Translations under genes and position numbers: made by a program
NCBI RefSeq assembly: GCF_000765235.1
Contig: NZ_JPJG01000029.1
Location: forward strand, 17,334 to 81,333
Length of the DNA stretch: 64,000 nt
Direction of reading: 5' to 3'
Source: Oscillibacter sp. ER4
GTDB lineage: Bacteria > Bacillota > Clostridia > Oscillospirales > Oscillospiraceae
Notes under the pieces: model-generated
The model's database searches: none
Seen by the model: only the letters and a program-made list of their open reading frames with translations
What the model was told of the DNA's origin: nothing
Part shown: positions 8,617 to 16,083 of the stretch, one piece after another
Layout: each line of letters opens with the position of its first letter
Numbering within the stretch: position 1 is the first letter of the stretch

Positions 8617-9461
8617 CAGGCCACCTCCTCGGATTCCGTGGGCGCCTCCGTTTCTGCGGTTTCGCTGGGATCGGCGGGAGGCTCGGATTCCACAGGATTC
8701 TCCTCCGGCTCCTCCTCGGGATCGGGTTCCGGGGGATACAGCTCCAGAATAATCTCATCCTGAGCGGTCAGGAACTTTTCAGCGTTCTTGCGGTCGCCCC
8801 GGTAGACCAGCGCCAGATGGATGGTACCCTCCGCCTCCAGTTCAGCCAGTACCTTGGCCTGTTCAGGGGATACCAGCAGGGTGACGGTATCCGGAAGCTC
8901 CTTATCGTCCTCCTCATCCGCAGGCGCGCCGGTGTTGGCGTCGTAACCGGAGGAGGCGGTGACGCTGATGATCTCCACATACTGCAGCTCAGCAGGGACA
9001 ACGGTCTGGCCCTGCTGCTTGTAGTCCGGGGCGATCACCGACACAATGTCGCCGCTCTGCAGTTTGCCGGAGAGCCCCTCCGCAAAACTTTTGATGGACA
9101 CAGAGATGGCCTGCTGGCTTCCATCCAGGCTGTACAGGTAGGCATTCTCAGCGGCCGGGGCGTCCGAGAGTTTGGACGAAATGATATAGTCACCTACGGC
9201 CAGATCTGCAGTGGCATATTTGCCCACGGCGCTCTCTTTCTGTCGCAGGACATCCTCCGGCAGATTGTAGCCGCCCACCTCTACAGCCTGGACCATACTC
9301 TCCGTGATCTCATCTCCGGCCCGGATGGGCTGGACCACCCGCACGATCTCAGCCTTCTGGCTTACACTCTGATTGAAGAGCGGGGTCAGGCCGAAACAGA
9401 TCAGCAGGGAGAGCAGAATGCAGATCACGCCCACCACGGTGCGGTTTTTCAAAAAACTCAT
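8616..9461 (-). CDS. cpaB: Flp pilus assembly protein CpaB/RcpC-like (SAF domain)
   Basis: This 281-residue protein has one N-terminal transmembrane helix (about residues 8-27). A SAF domain follows, recognisable by the P-I-R-A-G-D-E-I-T motif and the Y-A-T-A-D-L-A-V-G-D-Y segment. The RcpC-like region follows (G-D-I-V-S-V-I-A-P), and the C-terminus is a Pro/Glu/Ser-rich tail. CpaB proteins are extracytoplasmic parts of the Tad apparatus. The tail of roughly 50 acidic and Pro-rich residues is longer than usual and could reach into the cell wall. Confidence 0.85.
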   Translation of the reverse strand: MSFLKNRTVVGVICILLSLLICFGLTPLFNQSVSQKAEIVRVVQPIRAGDEITESMVQAVEVGGYNLPEDVLRQKESAVGKYATADLAVGDYIISSKLSDAPAAENAYLYSLDGSQQAISVSIKSFAEGLSGKLQSGDIVSVIAPDYKQQGQTVVPAELQYVEIISVTASSGYDANTGAPADEEDDKELPDTVTLLVSPEQAKVLAELEAEGTIHLALVYRGDRKNAEKFLTAQDEIILELYPPEPDPEEEPEENPVESEPPADPSETAETEAPTESEEVA

Positions 9462-9508
9462 ACTCGCATTTCCTCCTTCATTTCATGTTGGGTCGGAAAG
9501 TCCGGGCG

Positions 9509-9637
9509 TTACGCCCGGACCGATCTGGTTCTTCTGCCCCGCTTCAGCCGGGGCAGAAGAATGGCGGCCGCCGTCAGGGGCAGGGTCACGCCGGCGATGG
9601 TGAGCACAGTCTTTTTCGTTACATGGAACTTCTTCAT
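9509..9637 (-). CDS. 42-residue membrane microprotein in the Tad operon
   Basis: A short gene starting ATG 9637 behind GGAGGTTGACTATT. It encodes 42 residues: MKKFHVTKK, a hydrophobic helix of about 20 residues, then a strongly basic end. It lies between the prepilin peptidase and cpaB genes with almost no spacing, so it is translated in the same operon. The size and the K-(x)n-helix-R-rich layout suggest a single-pass membrane protein with a cytoplasmic basic tail. Whether it is a pilin-like subunit or an assembly factor cannot be told. Confidence 0.6.
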   Translation of the reverse strand: MKKFHVTKKTVLTIAGVTLPLTAAAILLPRLKRGRRTRSVRA

Positions 9638-9642
9638 AATAG

Positions 9643-10062
9643 TCAACCTCCAAAACAGTATAGTGCGGCAAAGCCGATGGACAAAAAGGGTCCAAACGGA
9701 AGAGGCGTCCGGCCTGTGAGGGCGTGGGGACGGCGGAATATCTTGTGATAGAGCCTGGTGATACAGAAATACAGCACCGCCAGCAGCAGGCCCAAGGCCA
9801 GCCCCCAGAATCCCTGCCAAAAGCCCAACACAAAGCCAGCTGCGGCAGTGAGCTTGATGTCACCGCCGCCCATGCATTCCGGCTGGATCAGAGCGGCAAT
9901 CAGCAGAGGCAGGGATGCCAGGGGACCCAAAAGCTGGACGGGGCTGAAAGAGATCAGCCCCGCCGCAGCAGTCAGGAGACAAAGGGAATTTGGGATAACG
10001 CGCTTGCGGCAGTCCACCGCCGAGGCGGCGGCCAGCGCCGCGAGGAACAGGAGCGCCTGCAC
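9643..10062 (-). CDS. tadV: Prepilin peptidase (A24 family), TadV/CpaA-like
   Basis: This 139-residue polytopic protein is the short TadV type without the N-terminal methyltransferase domain. Two catalytic aspartates are visible: D17 in the A-V-D-C-R segment and D68 in G-G-G-D-I-K (65-70), the diagnostic pair of aspartyl prepilin peptidases. The start is a GTG at 10062, seven bases after the stop of the pilin-like gene. It would cleave the leaders of the pilin at 10069-10332 and of the pseudopilins encoded downstream. Confidence 0.9.
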   Translation of the reverse strand: MQALLFLAALAAASAVDCRKRVIPNSLCLLTAAAGLISFSPVQLLGPLASLPLLIAALIQPECMGGGDIKLTAAAGFVLGFWQGFWGLALGLLLAVLYFCITRLYHKIFRRPHALTGRTPLPFGPFLSIGFAALYCFGG

Positions 10063-10068
10063 CTGGAA

Positions 10069-10332
10069 TCAGCCGTTGTAGTCGAACATTTCCTCCACGC
10101 GCTCGGTCACGGTGGGCAGGACGGTGTCCCCGAACAGGGTGTACAGGCCGGCCAGGAGCAGAGCACCCAGCACCACGGCGATCAGGATCTTGATGGCGGT
10201 ATCGATGTAGCCCTCGCCGCGGGTGCTGCAGAGGGGGGCGGACAGGCGGGCACGGGCGCGGGTCATGGCGCAGTGGGCCTTGCAGGTCATGGTCTTCACG
10301 GTGTTGGACATCTTGTTGAACATCTTCTTCAT
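10069..10332 (-). CDS. Flp-type pilin candidate (DUF6133-like)
   Basis: This 87-residue protein has a long basic leader (about 38 residues), the motif RGEGYID at 38-44, a hydrophobic helix at about 46-66, and a short acidic C-terminus. It resembles the DUF6133 family as remembered. The position next to the prepilin peptidase and the small size make it the best candidate for the major pilin, although the leader is longer than in typical Flp pilins. A good AGGAGG site lies before the ATG. It may be highly expressed, since it is the first pilus gene of the operon. Confidence 0.75.
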   Translation of the reverse strand: MKKMFNKMSNTVKTMTCKAHCAMTRARARLSAPLCSTRGEGYIDTAIKILIAVVLGALLLAGLYTLFGDTVLPTVTERVEEMFDYNG

Positions 10333-10385
10333 AAAGCGATTCCTCCTAAAATTTTTAGATTGTTGATTGTTGTGTGGTCAGCGGG

Positions 10386-10778
10386 TCACATGCCCATCTT
10401 CTGGGCCTGCTGTGCCGTGGGGTCCGGCGCCGACTGCCGTGGCTGGCTCATAGCCTGGGTCAACGCCTGCTGATAGGCGCTGAGTACCGCGTCGTCAAAC
10501 TCCATCCGGGCGTCCTTCGTGCAGGGGAAGCAGATATCCTTGTACTCGCCGTTCCCGGCCTTGTAGCTGGGCATGGATACAAAGAGCCCCTTGCTGCTCT
10601 CCATGACCTTGACGCCCCGGACGGCAAAACAACCGTTGATGTTCACGGATGCCGTGGCCTTGCAGGTGCCCTCCGGCCGGAGAGTGTGGATCTTGACGTC
10701 ATAGTGGGTAGGGTAGACGGCATGGGGATCGCCGGTGCTGTGGGCAGCCGGTTCAACTGCCTTCTGTTCTTTTGCCAT
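10386..10778 (-). CDS. SpoVG-family protein
   Basis: This 130-residue protein contains a SpoVG core at about residues 27-110. It shows the A-x-A-S-V-N-I-N-G-C-F-A-V pattern, then K-G-L-F-V-S-M-P-S, G-E-Y-K-D-I-C-F-P and D-A-V-L-S-A-Y. SpoVG is a small site-specific nucleic-acid-binding regulator in Bacillota, and paralogues are common on conjugative elements. The N-terminal 26 residues and the Gln/Pro-rich C-terminal tail ending Q-K-M-G-M are extra to the family core. It precedes the pilin gene, so it may regulate the locus; that role is inference. Confidence 0.85.
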   Translation of the reverse strand: MAKEQKAVEPAAHSTGDPHAVYPTHYDVKIHTLRPEGTCKATASVNINGCFAVRGVKVMESSKGLFVSMPSYKAGNGEYKDICFPCTKDARMEFDDAVLSAYQQALTQAMSQPRQSAPDPTAQQAQKMGM

Positions 10779-10833
10779 GGTGTACTCCTCCTCTCTCTGA
10801 ATATCAAAAATGAGCGGCCTCGCCGCTCTGGGG

Positions 10834-11382
10834 TCACAGGGTCATGGTCATACCCGATTCCTGCTCCGGGGCTTCCAACTGCACCGGAACGATGGATGTG
10901 CGGTCCACATAGTAGAACTCGCTGCCGGAATCGTCGTAGAGCTCGATGAGATCTGAGATGGCCAGCGGCTGGCCGTCGCTGCCCAGGGGCTTGCGGCAGA
11001 ACGCCTCCCAGATCCCGTCCAGGCTGTTGGTGCTGACGGTACCGTCATACACCACCTGGTAGCGGGCCAGGTCCGGTCCGCTGTATTCCGCTTGCATACG
11101 GTCCAGCCCAATGAAGCGCATGGCGATGGGGGCTAAGGGGCCGAGCTGCCAGACGCGGCAGGCTTTCAGGGCTGGTCCGCCGTCTGCCGCCTGGTATCCG
11201 CCAGTGGACAGGCGGTCATAGACGCCGTCCGTCCACTGGACGGCCAGCCCCTTCTTTGCCAGCCAGTCCTCCAGCTCCTCGCGGCGGAACATGGAGTCCG
11301 CCACCACTCCCTGTTCTGTCCTGTAGCCCACTGGGTTTCCGTAGTAGAGCAGGCATCGGTTTTTCATCTCTATACTTCGCAT
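10834..11382 (-). CDS. YodL-domain-like element protein
   Basis: A protein of 182 residues from ATG 11382, which follows GAAAGGAGAT; the frame is open further upstream only as an overlap of the previous gene. The central region (about residues 65-165) carries the pattern C-R-V-W-Q-L, I-A-M-R-F-I-G-L-D, Y-Q-V-V-Y-D-G-T, then S-D-L-I-E-L and F-Y-Y-V-D. This matches the YodL/DUF4316-type domain repeatedly found on Clostridia conjugative elements (from memory). Its molecular role is unknown. The C-terminus ends S-G-M-T-M-T-L, one of the shared Met tails. Confidence 0.7.
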   Translation of the reverse strand: MRSIEMKNRCLLYYGNPVGYRTEQGVVADSMFRREELEDWLAKKGLAVQWTDGVYDRLSTGGYQAADGGPALKACRVWQLGPLAPIAMRFIGLDRMQAEYSGPDLARYQVVYDGTVSTNSLDGIWEAFCRKPLGSDGQPLAISDLIELYDDSGSEFYYVDRTSIVPVQLEAPEQESGMTMTL

Positions 11383-11405
11383 GGCGGCATATCTCCTTTC
11401 CGCGT

Positions 11406-12137
11406 TTAGGTCATGCGCATCCCTCCCATACCCGCGTTCTGCCCTTGAAGCTCCTCCAGCTTTTCTCTGGCCCAGCCGGGGAGGAAGTCTTCTTTCAGAA
11501 CGCCGGTGAAGTCTGTACGGTTCCAACGGGTCATTTCTTCGTCCCCGAGACAGGTGCAGCGGATGGAGCGGCCAATGGCATGCGGCCTGCATCCAAAGCC
11601 GTCATGTGCCAGCCAGAGCTGGTTCTGGGGCGTCCAGCAGGACTCCTTGAGGGTGTCTGGACTGAGCACCAGCACCCGGCCCTCATAGTCCAGAGCTTCA
11701 TAAGAGTTGGGTTCGCAGTGCTCCGGCCCGAACAGCTCCAGCTTGTCGTATGCCTCCCGCACCTGACTGATGAACGTGTCCAGATACAATAGGGCGGTAT
11801 CTACTTCAAAATAGCGGTTGTGGCCGCGGTCAGGGGGAACGTAGATTTTTGACTGCCAGTCCCGGCTTTCCGCGCTGAGCTGTTCCCTGTAAAAGCCCAG
11901 CCCTTCCATGGTGTTGGCCAGAACGAAATTGGTCCGCTTGAAGCCCCACCGCTCCAGCACCTTTTGGGATGCCTCCGGCTTCAACGCGCCGCAGCTGTCG
12001 CGGTAGACGCGGATGGCGGCTTCGATGTCCCGGGCGCAGGACACATTGGCGTGGAAGCTTGCGTCCCAAAGCGCCGCTTCTCCAAGCCTGTGGGCCTCTG
12101 CCCATGAGTGGGGATAGAGATACACATTATTCTCCAT
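11406..12137 (-). CDS. DUF3849-like element protein
   Basis: This 243-residue soluble protein has an N-terminal half with the V-Y-L-Y-x-x-S-W and A-N-V-x-C-A-R-D-I-E-A-A-I patterns of DUF3849, a family of unknown function on gut conjugative elements. The C-terminal half contains a H-D-G-F-G-C-x-P-H-A-I-G-R-S-I-R-C-T-C-L segment with conserved Cys/His residues. It ends G-M-G-G-M-R-M-T. That M-G-G is encoded by a GGGAGGG that no longer sits in front of a start codon, unlike at other junctions. It overlaps the next upstream gene by 11 bases. Confidence 0.7.
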   Translation of the reverse strand: MENNVYLYPHSWAEAHRLGEAALWDASFHANVSCARDIEAAIRVYRDSCGALKPEASQKVLERWGFKRTNFVLANTMEGLGFYREQLSAESRDWQSKIYVPPDRGHNRYFEVDTALLYLDTFISQVREAYDKLELFGPEHCEPNSYEALDYEGRVLVLSPDTLKESCWTPQNQLWLAHDGFGCRPHAIGRSIRCTCLGDEEMTRWNRTDFTGVLKEDFLPGWAREKLEELQGQNAGMGGMRMT

Positions 12138-12639
12138 AGAGGATCTTCTCCGTCATCAGATGCTCCTCCAGCTCCCCCAGGCAGATCCCGGCTTCAGCCA
12201 GCATATCCAACAGATAGGGAGGTACATCCCGCAGGTCGTGGTCATACTCGGCCACGCCGATGGTGACGGTCTGTTCCTCGTCATCCGCATAGGCGCAGAG
12301 CTTGGCTCCGGCAGGGATGCACGCCTCCCGCCGCAGGTAGTCCGGCAGCTCCAGCATTCCATCCTCCAGATCGTCGAAGGGACAGCCATCCTCGCAGTCG
12401 TCGCAAGTGCCGCAGACCATGGCCAGATGGACGGTGAGTTCTGTTGCCAGCTGGTGCAGGGCGTCCATTGCCTGGATCAGCTCCGTGGCGGTCATCCGCT
12501 TTTTCAGAATGACCACCGCGCTGTCCAGAGCGTGGATCTCGGCCTTTTCATCGGCCTCAAAGCCGCTGATCTTGAATACCCCGCTGGGGATTGAAAGGGT
12601 GTTGTTGCTCATCTGTTTGTTGAACTTCATTTTTCTCAT
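12127..12639 (-). CDS. Hypothetical element protein, AbrB-like N-terminus and Cys cluster
   Basis: About 170 residues. The start is set at ATG 12639, which overlaps the upstream stop as TGATG; another ATG nine bases later is equally possible. The N-terminal part (I-P-S-G-V-F-K-I-S-G-F then A-E-I-H-A-L-D-S-A-V-V-I-L) is reminiscent of AbrB/MazE swapped-hairpin domains, though weakly. A C-G-T-C-D-D-C-E-D-G-C cluster near residue 77 could bind metal. No firm family is assigned. It is coupled to its neighbours on both sides. Confidence 0.6.
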   Translation of the reverse strand: MRKMKFNKQMSNNTLSIPSGVFKISGFEADEKAEIHALDSAVVILKKRMTATELIQAMDALHQLATELTVHLAMVCGTCDDCEDGCPFDDLEDGMLELPDYLRREACIPAGAKLCAYADDEEQTVTIGVAEYDHDLRDVPPYLLDMLAEAGICLGELEEHLMTEKILYGE

Positions 12640-12977
12640 CACTCCATCAAAATTGTAGGCATGGCGGGGTTAACCTCCCCCGGCCCTTCGTAGGAATATC
12701 TTTGGTTGTGCCACTGCCGCAGCTCATCTCCATGCACCCAAAATTGGGCAAGGGCACTGACGGCACAGCCATACTGGAAGCCTGTAATGAGGTCTGTATC
12801 GGCTTGGTGGCTGGTGCGCTCCGCGATATCCGGCAGGGCGGCGCCAGACGCCATCTCCGTCTCCATTAAATCAGCCCAGCGGCCCATGAACTGCACAGCG
12901 GCAAAACTGTATCCATCTCTGCTGTTGACTTCCAGGAATTGCCGATATTCTGCTTCCAACCCCTGTTTAATGATCAT
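12639..12977 (-). CDS. Hypothetical element protein
   Basis: This 112-residue soluble, mixed helical protein starts MIIKQGLEAEY. No motif of known function was recognised. Its stop overlaps the start of the next gene (TGATG), and it lies 15 bases after the preceding gene, so it is a genuine member of the element operon rather than a random frame. Codon and base composition match its neighbours. Confidence 0.6.
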   Translation of the reverse strand: MIIKQGLEAEYRQFLEVNSRDGYSFAAVQFMGRWADLMETEMASGAALPDIAERTSHQADTDLITGFQYGCAVSALAQFWVHGDELRQWHNQRYSYEGPGEVNPAMPTILME

Positions 12978-12992
12978 TTTCTCGCACCTCTT

Positions 12993-13409
12993 TCAAATCG
13001 TCTGACTGAATGCCGGAATATCCAGCCTTTCCTGCTGGGCAGTCAGCCCGTCCCGGAAGGCCGTCAGGTCTTCCATCGTTGGGGTATAGCTCCTTGCTTC
13101 AAGGGCAGCCAGCAGCGCGTAGAGCTGGCCCACCTCGGACAGCAGGACCCGGAGTCCGTCCGCGTCCATATCGGTTCCCATCCGGCGAAGCTGTGCGGCG
13201 AAGGTGATGCGATAGCGGGGCTGGCCAGGGATGCTGTCGATCCGCATATCCATCCCAAGATTGGAGACGTCTTGCGGGCGGATATAGACCAGCCCCGCCA
13301 CGCTGGGTCGGATCTGCAGGCGTCCCTGGCTCATCTCCTCAATCAGCTGAGCCGCCTGTTGGAGCTTCTCCAGCTCGGTGATCTGTTCATCCAATTGTTT
13401 CACCCCCAT
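12993..13409 (-). CDS. Hypothetical helical element protein
   Basis: About 138 residues. The start is uncertain. ATG 13409 is used here, but a TTG at 13394 has the better-placed GGGGGTG ribosome-binding site and would overlap the methylase stop by 8 bases. The N-terminus is a probable coiled coil (L-D-E-Q-I-T-E-L-E-K-L-Q-Q-A). A beta-rich middle follows (G-L-V-Y-I-R-P-Q-D-V), then a helical C-terminus. No function is assigned. Overlap with the methylase suggests coupled translation. Confidence 0.55.
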   Translation of the reverse strand: MGVKQLDEQITELEKLQQAAQLIEEMSQGRLQIRPSVAGLVYIRPQDVSNLGMDMRIDSIPGQPRYRITFAAQLRRMGTDMDADGLRVLLSEVGQLYALLAALEARSYTPTMEDLTAFRDGLTAQQERLDIPAFSQTI

Positions 13410-14241
13410 TCCAGTCAAACAGCGTCATTTGAGAGGGGACCATTCGGCTCCGCTCCCGCAGGTCATAGTTGGCGATGAGTAATTCCGGGAACTGCGCCCC
13501 GTTGTCGTACCGCTGCTTGATGTTGTTGATGCGGGTGGTTTCCATGAGATAAATGCCTGGCTGGTCATACAGCCCACGGACAAAGGTATCGTCGTTATAG
13601 GAAAGCAGGAACTTGCCCTCGATCCGCATCAGGGCGTCCCGCAGGCGGATGTGGTCTGCCTCGGTGAAGCCGTCTTCCCCGATGTTGGAGTAGTAGCCCT
13701 CGGTGGCATGGTAGGGCGGGTCGAGATAGAAGAAACTCACCGGCCGGTCATATTGACGGAGCAGTTTTTCAAAGTCCTTATTCTCAATAACCACCTTGGC
13801 CAGCCTGCGGTGGGCCTGCTCGATGAGCGGAAAGTTGCTCCACATATCATGGGGCTGGCTGCCGAAGCTGGTCAGGCCGGAGGCGTAGCTGTACCGGATG
13901 AGCTGATAGAACCAGGCGGCTTTCCGCACATCGCCGGCGGGACTGTCTCTGGCCAATGCGGAACGAATCCGGTCAAAGTCCTCGCGGGCGTTGAGGACAT
14001 AGCGGAGTTCTGCCATCAGTTCCTCCGGTTTTTCCCGGACACAGCGGTACAGGTTGACCAGAAGACTGTTGAAATCGTTGTAGACCTCGAAATCATTGCC
14101 GGGCGGCTTATAGAAGAGGACCCAGCCGCCTCCGCCGAAGACCTCGATATACCGCTCATAGTAGACTGGGAACAGGGTGACGATGAGTTCACGCAGTGCT
14201 TTTTTGCCGCCGATCCAGCTCATGAAGCTATTCAACCGCAT
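13387..14241 (-). CDS. DNA adenine methyltransferase (Dam/D12 class)
   Basis: A 284-residue D12-class N6-adenine methyltransferase. Visible motifs are W-I-G-G-K-K-A-L-R at about residues 9-17, the SAM-binding F-G-G-G-G-W-V near 35-41, and the catalytic D-P-P-Y near residue 173. The start ATG 14241 has a GGAGGCGGTG site inside the end of the upstream HTH gene. No restriction endonuclease partner is adjacent, so it is an orphan methylase. On a mobile element such enzymes commonly protect incoming DNA from host restriction, alongside the ArdA-like proteins. GATC as target is inferred from family only. Confidence 0.9.
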   Translation of the reverse strand: MRLNSFMSWIGGKKALRELIVTLFPVYYERYIEVFGGGGWVLFYKPPGNDFEVYNDFNSLLVNLYRCVREKPEELMAELRYVLNAREDFDRIRSALARDSPAGDVRKAAWFYQLIRYSYASGLTSFGSQPHDMWSNFPLIEQAHRRLAKVVIENKDFEKLLRQYDRPVSFFYLDPPYHATEGYYSNIGEDGFTEADHIRLRDALMRIEGKFLLSYNDDTFVRGLYDQPGIYLMETTRINNIKQRYDNGAQFPELLIANYDLRERSRMVPSQMTLFDWNGGETIG

Positions 14242-14563
14242 CACCGCCTTCCAGCGGCAGCCGGGTCTGTGCGGTATTGAACTGTTCCAGGGATCGGTTC
14301 AGTCCGCTGATGGCGGCGGCGATCCCGCTGATCCGCCGTGTCAGATGGGCGATGGTTGCCCGCACCTCCTGTTCCGTAGTGGCGTAGAAGTACCCGCTGC
14401 CGCTGCTGGCGATGGGGACTCCCTTGCGGCGCAGGCGGTTGACCATCTGCCGCACTTCGATCCCCTTGATGGAGAAAAAGCACTCCAACTCCCGGCTGGT
14501 GGCGGCATTTGAAGCGCCCAGGTGGTATCGCTCCAGATATTCCGCCAGCCGTTCTTTCTGCAT
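14228..14563 (-). CDS. Winged-helix DNA-binding protein, element regulator
   Basis: This 111-residue protein has an N-terminal winged-helix pattern: L-A-E-Y-L-E-R-Y, A-T-S-R-E-L-E-C-F-F, then V-R-Q-M-V-N-R-L-R-R-K-G-V-P-I-A-S and a Y-F-Y-A wing. A helical C-terminus follows. This layout is common in small phage or conjugative-element proteins that read genome ends or control operons. It overlaps the methylase start by 14 bases. Confidence 0.7.
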   Translation of the reverse strand: MQKERLAEYLERYHLGASNAATSRELECFFSIKGIEVRQMVNRLRRKGVPIASSGSGYFYATTEQEVRATIAHLTRRISGIAAAISGLNRSLEQFNTAQTRLPLEGGDAVE

Positions 14564-14602
14564 AAATGCCTCCTTTCCGGACCTGGTTTTCCGAAAAAGG
14601 GC

Positions 14603-14650
14603 ATAAAAAAAGAAGGGGGCCGTTTTCCCCTTTCGGAAAACGGCCCCTGT
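14603..14650 (-). terminator. Rho-independent terminator
   Basis: A 13-base perfect stem (GGGGCCGTTTTCC and its complement) with a 6-base loop is followed on the minus strand by a T-rich tract. It ends the transcript of the small helical protein upstream and separates it from the HTH-methylase group. Confidence 0.85.
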
Positions 14651-14676
14651 ATCTTGATTGGATATGCTCGTTTAGC

Positions 14677-14964
14677 TTATAGAATCACCCCCAGTTCTCT
14701 CAGCATTCGGACACAGTCTTTGGCGCCCTGGCAATAAAGGTGGATATTGTGCCTTTGCTCCATGCGGGAGAGGAAGCGGATGTACTCCTGCATTTGCACT
14801 TTTCCAGCAGGCCCCAAAAGGGGATCTTGTTCGATCTCATCCCGGATGCGGGAGAGTTCTGCCTCCTCTTGGCTGAATTCAGGATGGTTTCGCTCCATCT
14901 CCTCAAAGATCAGCTCGATGCGCCGGTCAAGCATCTCCTTCCGCAGAGCTTCCTGCTCATTCAC
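14677..14964 (-). CDS. Small helical element protein
   Basis: This 95-residue, highly charged and almost entirely helical protein (M-L-D-R-R-I-E-L-I-F-E-E-M-E-R) has a conserved-looking C-terminal L-Y-C-Q-G-A-K-D-C-V-R-M-L-R-E-L-G. It resembles an uncharacterised small-protein family of Clostridia conjugative elements. No function is assigned. It is followed directly by a strong terminator, so it ends a transcription unit. Confidence 0.6.
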   Translation of the reverse strand: MNEQEALRKEMLDRRIELIFEEMERNHPEFSQEEAELSRIRDEIEQDPLLGPAGKVQMQEYIRFLSRMEQRHNIHLYCQGAKDCVRMLRELGVIL

Positions 14965-15042
14965 TGGTTTCGCCCCCTTTTGGCAAACACTATCACACTC
15001 TGCGGAGAATAGCTATACCAATACCCAACAAAATCGAGGCAG

Positions 15043-16080
15043 CTACATTGACAGAAGAGGGCCGCGGTGCTCAGGCTGGCTGTACTCGTACTGGAGCTCG
15101 CCGCCATTCCACGCTGCATAGCCGTGATCCGCGGCGGAGAGACCATACTGCCGCATGCTGGCCTCCACATAAGAGGCCCCGTCAAAGGCGTCTGTGAGCA
15201 GACCGCTGGGTGGAATCAGACCGTTTCGGATCGCCAGTTCCCGTCCGTATGCGGCCATATCCATGCCCCGTGGAAAGAACGCGTAGTGTTGGAGATTCTG
15301 CGAGAGATCCAGGGCCAGATCCAGCCGGTGGCAGTCCTCCAGTTCCAGCACCGTCAGCCACTTGTCCAGCCAGTGGGGTTGCCCCTGGCCCTGCTCCGCC
15401 CAGACATAGCCGAAGTCGATGGCGTGACGGACCAGTTCTCCGGCTGAGTCGTACTGGGAGAGGATATCCGTCAGCTGGGGCAGGCAGCAGTCCACCTCCA
15501 GCGCAATACACTCACTGAGACTCTCCGCCTGCAGCGCGTCCAGCCCCAGCAAGAGTTCATCTGGATGGTTTGAGTCGATGTACTCGCCAGAATCCGGGAA
15601 GCCCACCCAGACCCCCTCCATATTGCTCCGACTGGCCAGCCTGATTCGGATGGCATAATCGCCGGTGACTGGCTGGAGGGTGGGGTCTTCCTCTACGAAA
15701 GGATCTGCCAGCTTGATGCTTCGCACATAGTGGCCGTTGCAAAAGGCCCCGTTCTGCGACTGGTGGTAGGCGGCCCCCAAATGCTCCACATTCAGGAATG
15801 GCCGGGCGGCCTCCGAGGGAGGCTCCACATTCTCCATGACAAATTTCCCAAGCGCGGCCTCATCTCTCGAGCCATAGAAGAGGTCATAGCAGTCCAGCTG
15901 GGACGCGATCCGCGTCACATGGCCAATCTCCTGGGGCTTCTCCAGCTCCATGGCCCCTTGAAACAGAATTTTTTCTTTCTCTGTCATATTGGCAAAGCGC
16001 CGTTCCAGCCAGTCATGCTCCGATTTGGTGAGATAGAAGCCGTCCAGCTTGTCAAAGAGGGCAGCGGTTTGATCTGCCAT
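15043..16080 (-). CDS. ArdA-like antirestriction paralogue 1
   Basis: This 345-residue acidic protein shares its domain plan with the three proteins at 16084, 20777 and 21909. It has a leading segment of the form L-E-R-R-F-A-N-M-T-E-K-E-K-I-L-F-Q-G-A-M, then an e-x-A-L-G-K-F stretch, then a G-A-F-C-N-G-H-Y-V-R motif. The acidic composition and these repeats fit the DNA-mimic ArdA family carried on conjugative elements, which inhibits type I restriction enzymes. The C-terminal half has a second, more divergent copy of the pattern. The start ATG lies four bases from the preceding stop. Confidence 0.6.
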   Translation of the reverse strand: MADQTAALFDKLDGFYLTKSEHDWLERRFANMTEKEKILFQGAMELEKPQEIGHVTRIASQLDCYDLFYGSRDEAALGKFVMENVEPPSEAARPFLNVEHLGAAYHQSQNGAFCNGHYVRSIKLADPFVEEDPTLQPVTGDYAIRIRLASRSNMEGVWVGFPDSGEYIDSNHPDELLLGLDALQAESLSECIALEVDCCLPQLTDILSQYDSAGELVRHAIDFGYVWAEQGQGQPHWLDKWLTVLELEDCHRLDLALDLSQNLQHYAFFPRGMDMAAYGRELAIRNGLIPPSGLLTDAFDGASYVEASMRQYGLSAADHGYAAWNGGELQYEYSQPEHRGPLLSM

Positions 16081-16083
16081 CGA

